Shown here one piece after another: positions 45,801 to 60,114 of a stretch of DNA of 64,000 nucleotides. The notes beneath the pieces are model-generated. The model did no database searches and was not told the origin of the DNA. It was given only the letters and a program-made list of their open reading frames with translations. The first letter of the stretch is position 1; every line of letters begins with the position of its first letter. The stretch comes from Lichenostomus cassidix (lineage: Eukaryota > Chordata > Aves > Passeriformes > Meliphagidae): assembly GCA_008360975.2 (NCBI GenBank), contig CM039181.1, positions 6,556,380 to 6,620,379 on the forward strand. The letters run 5' to 3'. The position numbers and the translations under genes are program-made.

Positions 45801-48800
45801 CTAAGCATTATATGTGTGATTTAATGTGTAATATTATCTTCCTCCATGCCATACAGAGCCCATTGGGAGCAGCTGATCCAAAATCTGAAAAACAGGCAGT
45901 GAGACACACTCATCTTCGTTTTAAGTTTCATAGCAAACCACATTTTAGGTTTCTCTTAATGCACATCTTATTGTGGGCCTGCCTAGCTATGAACCCTGAC
46001 TTAGCAAGGACACTTACAGTGCCTATCCTGTCAAACCAGAGGTGCTGTAAAACCAAAAAAAACAAAAAGAGGCACAACTTCCATACTTCCAGAGTATCAT
46101 TTCCATCTCTTCTTGACCATGTTGCTGCTCAGATAACTCCAGTTTCATGTGGTTCTCACAGACTTTGTGTGCTCAATGATTTGAGGTTGGAATTCAGCAG
46201 CCAATTAAGATTCTAGACAGACGTGTGTCCATGGATGAGGGTGGGAGCACTTTATACTTTTCTGCTCTCAATTTTTTCCTTCCTTCTCCTCCACCTCTTT
46301 GGCCCCCTGCTTCTCATATACGAGGCTGCACCAGCTTGAGAGTTATGTCTGAACCAGCTTCCAGGGCAAATATCCATCTGCAAACACTTTCATATAGACA
46401 CTCGCTAGTACAGTACATTGAGAACAAGTGTGGGGTGGAAGAAGAGCAGCAAACCAAGAGGAAAGCACAGACAAAACCTTCAGAAGTATCTAATAGCAGG
46501 TACTGAATCCCAAATCCCCCATGTCTTCACCAAAGGTTTGGGTTCTGACCTTTAGGGACTTGCTGGTGAGGATGGTGGCCAACTTCTCCTGCCTCTGAGG
46601 CCAGGAGAAGCCTGTAGAAAATAACTCTGGGTAAAAATGGTGACAATTGTCTCTACATGTACAGAAAGGAGGATGGCATGGACCTGCAGTGTCACAGGGT
46701 GCAGGATAAGATGCTGTGGCAGAAAGTCACAGAAATCATGGCAGGGAGAGAGGTCCTTACCAAACAGCAGTGCTGTGCTCAGCACAGAGCAGGCTTCTGA
46801 TGAGCAAAATGGGAGTGTAGAGAGAGCAATGCAGATACTCCTGAAATCCAGGCAGTGCCAGCCCAGGAGAATATTCCACAGCAGCCTGCAGCACCCCAGG
46901 GCTCCCAGAGCTGCTCTCCTTGTGTTCATGCACATGTCAGAAGAGATGTGTTGGTGCAAGTAGAGAAGCTTGTAGAGAAGCCTGGCAGGAGTGTGAAATA
47001 AACACAGGAGGATGATGGCTTTATCCTTAATTCACCTACCTGGTCTCTTTCTGAAGGCAGATATATTTTCAGATATATTTTCACCTTCTCCAACACCCTG
47101 TGGCAATCACTGGGAAGAGATTACAAGGTGCAGACAAACAGAAATAAAATAGCTGCTGGAGAAAGGAGTGAGCAAACCTTCTTCCCTCCTCCCCTGCTCC
47201 AAAATTTAATGTCAGAAGACCACTGCAGCCCCAGGGCAGGTGATGAGGACGATGACAGATCCAAAAGGGGTATTTTGCTCAGTCTGGGTTGTCCCTTGGC
47301 TTCTCTGCAAGGCCAACCCCCATCTTCTTGGCACTTCACTTTTCGTTACCACTGCTCCTCTCTCTCTGTGTAGGGAACTGCTACTGACCAATGGAGCATT
47401 TATAAATAGAACAATGTTTAATTAACACAACAGTAGGACAGACTTGTTGAAATACTTCCCAGACAGCAGGCAAGAGTCCTGACAAGGAGACTATTATGGG
47501 AATTTTAATGAATCCTTCCAGAGTGGGACAGCTTCCATACACCTACATTGCAATGACTAATTTTGTTTGTGAAAATTGTATTGGTAAATGATGCAGAGTG
47601 ACAATAACGCTGGGGACCAGCAAACTGAATAAAGTCACTGGGTGACTGTGTGAAATACTGCCTACAGACAGAGCAGAGTGCTTGCTAAATGCAGTGCAGT
47701 CATGGCTCCGAGTGCCCAAAAGCCCAGCTACAAATGGAGTTTGCATAAGGCAGGCAAAGAAGCAATTAAATAACCCAAACAAGGATCTAGCTGTGCCAGA
47801 TGACACCACAGCATGAAAGGAAGCAGGGGCTGAACAACTACTTCTGTGAGACACGACCAGGAGCATGTGCCTTATTAACACCACAGTGAAATACAGGCCT
47901 GCTAGCTGCTGCTGCTGCTGTAATTGAGACCACTCAGATATCCTCGCCATCTCCCTTTCCAAGAAAACAGGAAATTAAAATTATCTGCCCCAGTGATGGG
48001 CCTGTGGGAGGTTCCTACCTATGATACAGCAGCCTACTTCTTCTCACAGGGATGTGAGAAATGGGAATCAAGGGGCACTGGAAGGACAAGGTGTTCCATG
48101 GCAGTGCATTCCCTTGAGCTCACCTTCTCCTAGCTCTGTAAACTTTTCTTGTTCCTCTAGCAGAGACATTGTACACCATCAGTAGCCCAGTGGCCGTAAA
48201 CAGTAAGTACTAATGAGCTCAGAATTTCAGAATTCAGAAAGAGGTTTTTATCCTTAAAAATCTTAAGAAACAAAGGTCCCAGGAAGACAGTCTGCAATTA
48301 CAAATGGGTTATACTTGAATTCTCCACTTCAGCTGTCCACTGCTGTACTGTATGGACAGTAGCCAGCAGGGGACTCGCTGCAGACACTTTCCTCTGACTT
48401 CATCATCATACTTATACATCTGAGGCTCTTTCCCCCCAAAATCTAGATTTTAATGAATTGATTCAAGATATGTCACCAGTTTTCTTCTCTAATTTTGCCA
48501 TTTTCCCTTCCTTACAAATCACTTTTTTTTCTGGAGTACAACAAATTAGGTGAATGCACACTGACTATTGGAACACGTTGCAATGCATTCCAAAAAAACA
48601 GCGTTGGAAGGTTAGCTTTGCATGGAAGTGTGTGCTAGAATAGTAAGAAGAGTAATCAAATAAAGGTTTTGGTGCATTACCTCACAAATTCAGGAGCAAA
48701 ATCATCCCTGAATTGTTGGGTTTGACAATGATGTACACAGAGCTGACCAAGACAGCCAACAAAATTATTGCTGAAAACTTCAGTAACACATAAGGATTTC

Positions 48801-48920
48801 ATTGAACTGGAGTCAAACTTTGCAAACTACTTCCCATAAGCTTTGGTTTGCTGAGGAAAAGAGATGAGGAAGGAGAGGATACATTCTCTCTACTCCTACA
48901 GATGCTGCATTCAGAGGTGC
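42893..48920. other. Noncoding region, no gene recognised
   Basis: About 6 kb of ordinary intergenic sequence. Minor repeats include TATGTTACCTGT twice near 44492-44525, CAGATATATTT twice near 47057-47080 and a short CTG run near 47908. Open frames here are short and show no domain. Confidence 0.65.
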
Positions 48921-48929
48921 AGGTCGCAA

Positions 48930-49250
48930 CAGCATTGATTAATTTCTATCCCCACGCATCTGTTTCCTGTTGAATTCTTCCTTCTGCATAATGTGGAGTC
49001 CTGCCTGTCAGATTAACGCAATGCCTCACCCCCGGACAAAAGTGCTGGCCTCTGACAAATCCATCTAGAGCACACCTAGCTCCATCGGTGGGCATATTAC
49101 AAAAGGTAATGAGCTTCCCAGCCCCAGCTCCAGCTGCTGCAGCAGCGTGTAATGAGCCCTGCTCTATGGGCTCCGACACTCGCCCTGCAACGCCTTTGAG
49201 AGCTGAGACAGCATGCCACTGAATTTAATTTACTGCTTAGCATCAGCTGG
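48930..49250. promoter_or_regulatory. Candidate conserved element with E-box
   Basis: Unique sequence with CpGs standing out from the flanks, TTAACGCAATGCC, AAAAGGTAATGAG and CAGCTGCTGC (E-box CAGCTG at 49131-49136). Suggestive of a bHLH-responsive enhancer. Confidence 0.3.
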
Positions 49251-51200
49251 CCCCAGATGATGGAAGGTCATCTGTATGGAGGGTCAAGTGGGATAAACAG
49301 CTCCAAATCTCCCTTCTGCCCATGGGCTTGGAGCTGGTAAGCCCCAGGGCAAGCAGGCACAGAGCTGATGGGGCACGTTGGCTGAGCAGGCTCCACAGGC
49401 AGATTCCTTTGGAGCATCTGCTCTCCCTGATGAGGAATCCCTCCCACTGGCCATATCCCACCAACCATTTTGCAGCAATTTAGAGAAAATCTAGTGAAAT
49501 ATGCCAGGTTCCTTGGAGGAGTGAGTCTGCCATTGTAGGTACCTCTTTTCTGATGGAGTAACTTTCCTACCTTCACAACCACACATCACACTCTATTTTG
49601 CCTGTAAGGTATCGAGAATTTTCAGATCATAAAGTACCATCATTCTGTTTCAAGAAAGTGAGGCTGGAGGGAAGGTTTGAATAGTCCAGAAAGGACCAAT
49701 GCCAGAGGTAAAGGAAAAGAAATAACAAAAGGAAAGCACATGGTGACACTATCTTCAGTGGCTCAAAGATGGAAGTAGCCAAGGCAGTGATATCATATTT
49801 AATTCCTCCCAGAGATTTTTTTATGCCATGGACTTGTATAAATATGGTGTAGGTGACTCTAAGCTTTGTGTGCATATAAAACTAAATGCAGTCCACAAGA
49901 AACTTTAAAAGATTCATTTGTTATGTTCAGCCTAAGGGTTGGCTCTGCCTCTGCTGACAGAGACTAACTAGTCCTCCTGTGCTCCAGAGGATTATGATCT
50001 TGGAAGAGCAGGACTGAGAAACACCAGCCTGGCAGGGAAGAGGGGCTATTTCCCACTGAGAAGATGGGCAATGCTCGTTAAGGATGTCCCAGACTTAAAC
50101 CCAGAGATGTGACTATGCAGTAAGAATCAGCACAGCCAGATCCAGGCCTCTGAAAAGCATAAAGATGCTAATGGGGATGGGGCCTGGGGCATGGTGTGCT
50201 CCAGGCAATTTCTGCATCTGCTCTTCAAAGACACAGCTATTGAACCCAGTGAGACCACCTGAGGAGTAGGAAACCTTCCTGAGAGAGCAACACAGGCAGA
50301 GACAGACCCGCAGGGAGTGTGATAGAGGTCTTTAGAAATGTGCCTCACTGTGTGGTGGCAGGTTTCTCCCTGGTCTCTGCCCACACTGCTCGGTGTCCCT
50401 ACAGCATGGTGCGTGTGCTTGGCTCAATGCAGCCCTTCCATGAGCATGTTTTGCTGCTGACAGGACACCAGGGGCTTGGGGACAGGCCACAGACACACAT
50501 GTGGGGCTGGCAGGAGCCAAAGGCAGAGCTGCACAACTCCCTCCTGTGCGGCACAAAGCCAGGTGCCATCGCTCGGCCTGAGCGCTGGTGCTGCACGGAC
50601 TGAGCACACATTTATACCCCAAATATTTCCCTTTCTTTAGATATTGCCACCTCTTCCAGTGCAGACAAAGACCTGTTGTGAGGCTGTGCTCCTTTTCTGT
50701 GGGGATGACAGGTGGGAAAGGAGGTTTGGTACAAATATTCCCTGATCTGAAGGGGATTGGGGAGCAGGATCTGGTCTAATTTTCCACCCTGAACAAACCA
50801 TTTTGCTTTGCTCAAAACTGTCTCTAAAAAGAATAAGCTCAATTAAGAAAACCACAACAGCACAACTTTTAAAAAACACCATGGTTATTGTTCGTGTGGG
50901 TTTTGGGTGGGCTGTGGAAATTGATTTACGAGTCAACCACTTTTCTCTTTTCTTGCCATCTCTCGCTTGAGTGGTTTGTAGGCCTTGGCCCTTTCTTTCA
51001 CTCAAGGAGAATAAGGTTGTCTATGGAAGAGGTCAGCATTTCAAATTGGTGGAGTTCAACTGCACAAATGACATAGAACTGACAAGAAAAGACAGGGGGT
51101 TTGGAGGTCATAGACTGCATAGGTCCTGGTTAGGGTTTTCGCTTTGTGATGGGACCTGGCACCAAAATGAATTAAATAACAGGCTTAAGGACTATTGAGG
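49251..51200. other. Noncoding region, no gene recognised
   Basis: Ordinary sequence. No repeat family or exon identified. Confidence 0.6.
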
Positions 51201-51289
51201 GAGGGCTGAATGCAAATCAAAGATAAGTAGAAGTTTTCTTTCCTAAAAGGGGAATAATTTTTTTCCTTACCTCCCCCTTTCCATATCTG

Positions 51290-52280
51290 CACAGGCAAGG
51301 TCTGCATGTTAAACATGATTTAGCAGGCATTATTCTGGAGCCTTTTCATCAGGTTTCTGCAGTGATTGCCTATCTTGGCCTATGATTAATGATCTGCTGT
51401 GCAATTTGGAGGCTATAATGACTCAACAATCCACACACAAACTATATAGTCGCATTCCTTTTGCAGATTTGCCAAGCTGTTACCAAGGGGCCCACAACCA
51501 AGCAGGATTGTTAGAGAGATAGCTAAACATTTCTGCAAATGCCATTCTGCCCTTATCTTGCTGAGAAGTGCGTTGGGCAGCAGGCTCATTTACAAAATTC
51601 AAAGCCTAGATTTTAGCGGTTCCTTTAAAAAATAAAAAAAAAAATAAATCTGGACCGAAATAATCATTAAAAAGGCTGGTAAGAAAAGATTCTGGTATAT
51701 GGTCTCTCAGTGATTATACAGACAAAATACTTTCTTTGTTTCCAAATTTTGAATCTGATTAATTGAGGCCTAATGCTATTAATGCAGTTTGAAAGCAAAA
51801 AAGTTAATCTTTGGAAACCCATGCCATAAACGAAATCTGAAAATCCAAGCAGATTTTGAAGTGAAAGCTTTGTCTTCATTTCAGTTTCTGTGCAGAAATA
51901 GGTTATAGGATTTATTTATAGTCTTCAACTGGAACTGCATCCAGTTAAAAACTGTCTGTAGAAAACTGCTTTATAAACTTTTGTTTTAAAGCATGGGCCC
52001 TGATGAGAGTCATCTTGGAAAATCCAGTTCCTAAATTTGTTTTCTATAAAAATAAATATGAACAGGAAAAGCGAAGACAGCTACCAATGGAGTTTTTCAG
52101 ACATAAGTTATCTTGAGAAAAATAATTTTAGAATAAGGTAATTATGTCCCTGTTTCCATTATTAATTATTAGATGAAGCCCAAATAATTCAGCCATGACC
52201 GAAAAGAGTTCTCATATTAGCTGGTTGCAGTCACATTCAGTTTAATAATTCATCTAGTTTTAATGTCTGTCTTTTTTGTA
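51290..52280. promoter_or_regulatory. Candidate long conserved noncoding element
   Basis: About 1 kb of repeat-free AT-rich sequence with many homeodomain-, SOX- and POU-like words: ATGATTAATGATC, GACTCAACAATCC, CTGATTAATTGAGGC, ATGCTATTAATGCAG and CCATTATTAATTATTAG. Composition is typical of vertebrate developmental enhancers. About 13 kb past ASCL1. Confidence 0.4.
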
Positions 52281-52346
52281 GGCAAGAGGGATGGGAATTA
52301 GAAGGGCATATAGCATGTCCATGCAGCCATGTTCATCCCAGTCCAT

Positions 52347-52400
52347 GTTATTGCTATTGTTATTATTATTACTGTTGTTGTTTTTATTATTATTATTATG
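52347..52400. repeat. (ATT)n-rich microsatellite
   Basis: TTATTATTATTA and GTTGTTG units over about 54 bp. Confidence 0.9.
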
Positions 52401-55400
52401 ATAATTGTGGAAGTGCTTGTGAGCTTTACACACTGTGTTAATATTGAAGCAGCATTTGCCCTTTTTTTATACAGATTTTCAACCTTATGCCAAGTCAGCC
52501 CATAGTTATGCACTGTAGATGTCCTACTCTTTTATAGGTTTTAAACGAATCTTTGCCTCAAATATGTCCATAAATAAATGGAATCATTCTGAGCTCACTG
52601 CTGTACAGCCATGATAGTGTTGCTGTGCGTATAAGTCTATTAATTGATGAATGGCTGTGTAGCTGACACTGCCTTCAGGGCAAAGGATTGCACTAGATGA
52701 GGGTCAACAACCTTTCAGCGATGCTCTTCTGGCCTGTGGCTCTCAGCCCCAAAGCAGGGGTGAGGCAGGACAGCCAGAGAGCATTGGGAGCTGGAAGATG
52801 AAGCCTCAGAGAGGCACAAACCTGCTGCTGCAGTGGCATCCTTGGCCTGGGGGACACAAACACTCTCCTGAGTGGGTTCACACCCAGGGGTGAAGCAAAG
52901 GCAGCAGCAGGGAGCCTTCCACTCTCAGCCTGCCATGGCCTTTGGCTCCCAGCCTTGCCTGTTCCTCTGAAAATCACTTACTGTCCTCTCAGGTGGATCT
53001 GCAAGTCTTCTTGGCACTCCTCTGACTTTGTTGAACTCAGGAAGAAACAAAAGTGTTTCACACACAGTAAAAATAGAATCAGAGCAGGTCTATACAGAGG
53101 AAATATTTTGTCTGGGAGCCCAATGGTGGTTCTGAAAAAGATGAAAAAGTCCACAAAAAATTAATGCTAATTTAAAAGCACCTTTAGTTGCTTTGTGTAT
53201 GTGAAACTTCCTCTGCACATTCACATCCATATGGATAATAACTTTGATGGGAGCAAACCAAGGGTCCTCATTGGCATGAGACCTCCACCACCCTCTATCA
53301 GATGGCACTGAGAGGGACACAGAGTCTCCACCACAGCCATGTCCTTGGCTTTTCTACTGGAGCCAGCTGTGACAGATGTGGGACATGCTTCCTGTGAGAC
53401 CAGCAGAGCAGCGTGATGAGCTCAGCTTTATCTCACACCTATTACCCTCTCTCTTTCTTTAGTTACCTTGGTTTGAACTGTTGCTTAAAGGTGAACTGGA
53501 TTGACATCTCCAGAGATCTCTGGTGGCTGAAGACCATGGGTATGGTCTGGGTATGCAAGAGACACAGTTTGTATTCCAAGAATGACTTGAATATGGACAC
53601 ATGAGGGATAAGAATCACTCCAGCTTTGCTCATGGTAACTTATTGTACTCCAGGTGTTCCAGGAGAAAAGACTGTTCTTCAATGATGGCTCAGCATTCCT
53701 GGAGAGCCAGAGTCCAAGTGAAGGGATTCCAGTCCTAAGGAAGTTAGAGATTTTACAGGTGTCTGCAAGGCACATACTAATGTGTTTTGGAATCTGAGAA
53801 TGACTTTAGCCAGACTTCTTCAATGAAAGAGAAAGTAAATTTTGTACTGTCAAGAACATGGACAAGTGTGTAATTTTACACATGGCAGTGAGACAAGAAA
53901 ACTGTATTTCATGAGAAGCTGAAAAACCTGCCCCAGAATCACTGCAAGCACTGGCATATATATCAGTGACTAGCTGCCAAGCTATCACACAGGGAATATC
54001 TCAGCTAGCAGATCATTTATTCAAAATGGGTGTAACAAACCATCCTGCTGGCTGCTTGCAAACAGGGGCTGACCATTGCAAACACCTTTTCATGGAAAGT
54101 CAAAATTGTAACATTTGAGACAGTCAAGCACGGATGAGCACAGAACAGCTTGACCAGAGCTTTTCACTGGGGAACCATCGTTTTTACCCAGCTTACAGAG
54201 TCACATTTAGGATGTGTCAGCCAGTTGCAAAGGCAGGAGTTAGAAGTTAACCCTCTCAAATAAACAGAAAGTATTGAGGGATCAGTCCCTCTATAGAGAA
54301 TCGCTTTCTCCATGCCTTTTTTAAAGTTATTTGAGCACCTTTATGTGCTAAAGATAGGTTAAATGGGGTCATAGGGCTAAAATGGCTAAGAACTTTGGAG
54401 AGACTTGGAAAAGGAATATGAATGCCTTTCCTGCACTGCCTCTAGTCATGCAGAAGGACAACAGTGTATGTTCCAGAAATAAAAATCTTGGCCTTCTGAA
54501 ATATTTTGCTATACAGTTGGTAACTAAATGCAGGGCAAGGCAGAAATCTCTTTATGTCTTGTGTACTCCATTGGTTTCTGACTTTCCACAGACCAAGCTG
54601 GTAGGTGTTGCTGTGTTTTCTCTAAGACAAGCAGTGTAACCCAGATATTAATAGAAGAAATATTAAGGGCTAAAACATAGTAGTTTTCAAAGCTAAGAAC
54701 AGTAGTGTTATATGGGCTGGACCAGAAATGTGAGCTTCAGATTACCTAGATAAGGGATCAGAAACACATAAAGTATTAATATCTTCTCTTCCAGATGTGA
54801 ACTTCATTAATTTAATCTAAAACATTTTGAGAGATAATAATACACATATTTTCAATTACAACAATTATTCAAACTGCCCTAATCTTGCACTTTGTGAAAC
54901 CATTTACATTCACTGTAACATCAAGTTCTGCAGAGAAAATTTAGCATCCTCTAATTACAGTACTTCAATGAAACAGAAACAAAACTGAATTTTGAAGGTT
55001 GAGCTGGGAGCAGGAACTATTCCATGGCAGATGGGAATGCAGAAGCACCAGGGCCAGTGGCAGATAGATGGGTATACTATGTTTTACTTCTCTGTGGAGA
55101 CATTAGCACACATATGGGAAAAGATGTTTTATCATAAAACCTGCATGCAATTTTGGAGTAAGAACATGTTCTCATTGACTGAGTAGCTTCCATAGCTGTA
55201 GGTCATAAAAGAGAACTAACATGTTGTTATATGCTCTAAAATCTTTCTAAAAGCCTGACATAGAACACCAGAGAGTCACAACCCAAAATCACTTACAGAA
55301 TGAGTTGTATTTATGCAATATTTTCAGATTCTTGCTCAGAACTCTGACGAAAGAAAGGCAACCCTGACCTTGGCCATCTATTGGGATGGAAGACCAGCAA

Positions 55401-56850
55401 AGGGCAGCACAGTGTTTCCCAGTCAGTCAGACCTGAGGCTATTTGAAAGCACCAGCCCCATTTCACTCCTGGGGCTTTGCAGGATGTCACGTTAATGTAC
55501 TGAAATTCAAAGGACATGTCAGGAAAAACAGTGTGAATTTGCAGATGGGAAAACTCCAGGTTATTAGTCCAGCCATGGTGCTGACACTGCATCAGAGTGC
55601 TGTCCTCCATGGCACTGGGAATGCTATCAGGGATACAGGGGTGGGCAGCTCAGAGATGTTCATGGTCCATTGAAATTCACTAGTTGGGTACCCCACTGCC
55701 TCAGCTGTCTTTGTAAATCTTGGCCTTGCTTACATTTTCTGGTTATCTGAGAAGATTTTCCCAAAAGTGACAATGACTTTGCTGCTCTGTGGCAGTAACA
55801 ATCTGCAATATGATAGTAGGCAAAGACACCAGTTTGTGCTGGAACCCTTTGTATGACATCACACAAAGACTATTTCTATCAACTTGCTGGAAAAAGCTTT
55901 TCTCTCATGTCAATACATTTGATCACCAAAATGTGTTTGCAGCCTTTTGGAGATGCTGGATCTTAGTTCCCTCTTTGAACTTGACTGAACCACTGACTGT
56001 CTGTAGATGACAAAATGAGAAATTTTGCAGAAATGAGAGCACAGAATGATGTAATTCCAGGATTGGTGCTGTGTCTTGGTGGTGCCATGGCTGGGCTGCA
56101 CAGGTGTATTACTGACCCCCTTCCCACCCTAAATCCCTCTTGGTAATTGGCCACTCGCTGATGGACAACACTAGGAGTGTGGTGATTCTTGTAAGGGCTC
56201 TGGCACACACAAAGAAATCAAAATCTGTCTTAAAATAACGCAGCAATCTTTTGTGCAAAAAGATTCAAAGTGTGGCAAAGGCTCATCCAGCTAATAAATG
56301 ACCTCCACCCACCTGCCAGTGGAAAGGCTCAGCAGTGCAGGGGACAGGGGCTGGGAGAAGGTGATGGGGAGGGATTTTTTTTCCTCCAAATTGCAATTGT
56401 TTGGGTTTCTGATCCAAGGTAAATGACAAGAAATCGAAAAACACCCCCAACACACATATTTCAACCAAAGCAAGTGCTTGGGATTATTTTTTCCCCCTCT
56501 GTGTCTGTTTGAAGGTATTCTCTGAAGTTGACAAGCACGTGTTTTGGAGACCATTGAAAAGTTTCTGCCATAAATAGAGGAGGCAGCTTGGCTTAAGTGT
56601 TGCTAGGGAATACCTGGCAACAGGCAACAATAGTCCTTTTAGAGAGCCCAGGGCAAACAGTGACCGTGGTAATGGGGTGGGCTTAAGGGAGGCTCCTTGC
56701 CCAAAGCCCCTCCACTCACACTGCGCCTCCAGCCCTGGGCTGTGTTCCGGAAATTCCCCGCACAAAGCCCACCATTCAATGGGAGGTGGGTCCGTGCGTG
56801 TGCTTTTCTGGCAGGGAGGGGGGGGTTTTGCAGAGGGAGGGGGCCTTCTT
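52401..56850. other. Noncoding region, no gene recognised
   Basis: About 4.4 kb of intergenic sequence without a recognised repeat or exon. Confidence 0.6.
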
Positions 56851-56853
56851 GCC

Positions 56854-56955
56854 AAAAAAAAAAAAAAACCCCAAACCAACAAAACCATAAACAACAACAA
56901 AAAAGAAATCCCAACTTTTTTTTCTTCTTCTTTTTTTTTTTTTTTTTTTTTTTTT
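56854..56955. repeat. Poly-A then poly-T low-complexity pair
   Basis: A run of 15 A (56854-56868), an A-rich 50 bases, then T-rich sequence ending in 25 T (56931-56955). It could form a long A:T hairpin. The Lys/Phe-rich open frames through it are artefacts. Confidence 0.9.
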
Positions 56956-57539
56956 GTGCAAAGGCTAAGAGAAGCACAGAAAGTGCTAAGTTTGTAAAAG
57001 AAGCTGAAAAGGTTCAGAAAGGAGCATAATGGGGCCAGGGAATGCCCCATGAATTTTGAACAGAGAGCAGAAAAGAGACCCTAAAAAGCAATTAGTGATG
57101 CTGCTTGTCGCTGAAGAGGGAGCTTGAAGGAGGTGGGAAGGCGCAAAAGGAAGAGGGCAACTCCAATCACTTAGTAAAGCACGAGGGAAAGGGGGGCAGG
57201 CGAGGGGAGAGAGACGCTGCGCCCTGGGGAATTTTTATAGTAAAAGTAGATGGAGGCACACGCAAGGGCAGCGTCCAAGGCGCGTCTGGAGCCCAAGGCA
57301 CATGCCAAGGTGCCTTTTGGCTTTGCCTCCCCTGCCCAATTCTGCAAAAGCAGGGCAGCAGCAGGGCTGGGCTGCTGTCTCTCTGCTAGCCCAGCGTGCC
57401 ACAGGCTCAGCCTCACATCCTCACCCATCCCTGCGAGGATTCCTCAGCCCAGGGTCTCTGTCTGACAGATAAAGGTGACAGGGACATTTCTAAAAGACCT
57501 CCAGTCTCCCTTCCTCTGCTTTCCTCACCTCATTCCAAT

Positions 57540-58010
57540 TTCCAGAGCCATGCACAGACGCCTATTTAGCCATACATTCCCTGCACAAAATAAAAGTAAC
57601 GCTGTCTGCTCATTAGCTGGGAGTTGTTAGGGGGAAAAAAAAGAAGGAAAAAAGGGCTGTCTGAACAGGGCTGAATAGCTATAACCTTAATGGGTTGTCA
57701 GAAGTCTGCAGGCAGCAGGGTGAGGGGAGCCAATCCCCCTCTAGTCTTTTGTCCCAGACATTGTTTAGGATCAGTGGTAGCTCATTAGGTCGGGACAGTA
57801 ATATTCCTAACGATCCTGTGGGGCTGAGGCTTCAGAATGTGTCTTCAGCTGTTTTCCTGATGTCAATCTGATTCACCAAGAGGCATTTATCTCGGCAGAG
57901 ATCTTGGGTGGAAAGCGTTATTTACCTTTCATACCCTGATTACTAACCTTTGACAAAAGTTGCAGCTGGAAGGGGAAAAGGGGGAAGCTGAGAGTCCTGT
58001 GGGCACAAAC
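57540..58010. promoter_or_regulatory. Candidate enhancer with two CAGCTG E-boxes
   Basis: Unique sequence with GCTCATTAGCTGGG, GCTCATTAGG, CAGTAATATTCC, CAGCTG at 57846-57851 and 57963-57968, and ACCTTTGACAAAAG (TCF/LEF-like). CAGCTG is the preferred ASCL1 E-box core, so autoregulation is possible but unproven. Confidence 0.4.
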
Positions 58011-60114
58011 TGAGGTGTGTTATAGTGAGAGGCAAGCTGGAAAAGCCAAGTAGATGGTGCCTTGGCCTACAATTTGACCCTACAGTTTGCCTCCTTGTAT
58101 TTCAGATTCCACGGGTAAAGTAAGGATAATCACCCATTTTGTGTTCTGGTGGTGGTGGAGAAGAAAACGCTGGAGTGTGAGGTTTCCAGGCAATGGGGCA
58201 CATAAGTAGCTAAATTAATACCTTTGCTGTATTCAGGGATCCTAGAAGTGGGATTTTTTTGTTGTTCTTTTGGTTTTTTTTCTGGTTTCTAACAAAGCCA
58301 AAAAAACCCCAAAACCGAACTGAATTAAACTGTAAATCAGAATAGATTTTTCAGTTGCGTATAATTTCCCTTACATCCTATATTTATTTTCAACCTAGAA
58401 ATAGGAATCTGTTGAGGAAGGAGGCAAAGTAAAACTCCCACTTTCCCTCAGGCATTTCTGCAGGCATGGGGCTGAGCAGATGCTGTTCACTGACACAGAC
58501 CAAATCCCCCTCACTGGTCATTTGTGTTGTCCAACAGTGTCACAGATCCAAAATGACATATTAGTAACGTGATGAAATTAAAGAATAATTGATCACATGG
58601 CAGATTTCCTTGTGATTAGGCAACACATTATATATCCATTTGCCAGCACTGCCAAACACAGAGAGCAAAGTACATTGTCATTCTCTACCCTCTCCAAGAC
58701 TTTGCTTCTTGTATTTAAGGCCTGAGGTTTTCTAAGGAAACTCTCCAAGCTCCGTGCAGCTGCCCTACATCCCTATTAGAAAACAGCCAAACTAACAAGT
58801 AATGATGAAATGATTTCCTTATTTATTTTGTGTTAGAAAACAGAGTGGACAATGAACTGCTCTCTGAAACAAAGGGGCAAGAACTACTCGTCCCTTTCAC
58901 TGCAGTGAGAGGATGGTAAGTACGCAAAGGTCAGCGTGCAGACACTGAAAGGTTCAAACCAAGAGCACGAGGCAATGGAAACAACATCCCCAGATCCTCA
59001 GTGAGTGCAAAGCAGCTGCCTCTGGGGTGCTCCAGAGCTGGCCAGAGCTGGAGCAGCTGCTGTGGGCATCCTGGGAGCCAAAATAGCCCCCAGTGGCTCT
59101 GTCCCATTCCCCAGGCTAACATCCTGGGAAAGGATTTAGTACCCCATAGGACACCATCAAAACACATGGAGAGACACACAGGAAAAGGCTTTTGGCTTCT
59201 CCCCTGAGGCTTAGCTGGGATTGCATTTGGGTAACTCTGCTACCTGGGGCAAGTTGCAAACGAGCATTGTGAATCATGAGGTCTCCACAAAGAACCCTCT
59301 CACCACCCCAAGGAGGGACAGAATTTCAGACCCACAGCTGTATGTTCTTCCAATGGGGAGCATTATTCTGCTGTCAGTGAAAAGCCTGCTGGGTTAAATG
59401 TTATTCTTCACAGGTTACCTATTTATAAGAGAACAGGAGCATCAAGAGGTACCTGCTGCAAGCAGAACATGACAGAGCGAGCAGCTCATGCTTCTTGAAT
59501 AGATCCAGGATGGTTTTCCAGCTGATGAGCAGCAAAAGAAATGCTGCCCAGAAATAAAGCAATGAGACACATCTCATCAGCTGCAAGACAGATTTTGCCC
59601 AACAATTTCACTGGTTTCTCTGGTACCCCAGAAATATTAAATATTGATTCCCATACTGGGCTGCAACTGGTAGAGGTGTCTGTGCCTGTGTTCACATAAA
59701 TGAATCAAGCTTGGCAGGCTGTAGCAAACAGAGTGTTTTTCTTCAGCAAGGTATAAAATAACCAGGAGCATTACTATTATATGACAGAAATACTGTAACA
59801 ACTAAGGGGACACATCCTGCTCTGTGCCAGAACCAAGCAATGAAAAACAAAAATCAGCAGAATCACTCAAAGGTTTCTGAAATATTTCAATCTCCTTTAA
59901 AACACTCTCTGTGTGGTATTTCTAACAGGGGAAGTAAAGGGGTATGAAGACAATACTAACTCATAGAGTTTCCCCTGGTCCATACTGATTTATCTATCCT
60001 GTGCAAGTTTGAAAACTGCAGGAAAACTTCCTGTGAGGAACATGTGAGAGTTGCACTGAGATTCTGACTGTGTGTAATGATATCAAAATGACACAATTTT
60101 TAAATTTTATCATA
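58011..60114. other. Noncoding region, no gene recognised
   Basis: Ordinary sequence. The AT-rich 58540-58690 part may be regulatory, but no specific signal was identified. Confidence 0.55.

Noticed and set aside
56484..57050. 188-codon Lys/Phe-rich antisense frame
   Set aside because: It runs through poly-A and poly-T tracts and has no other support.
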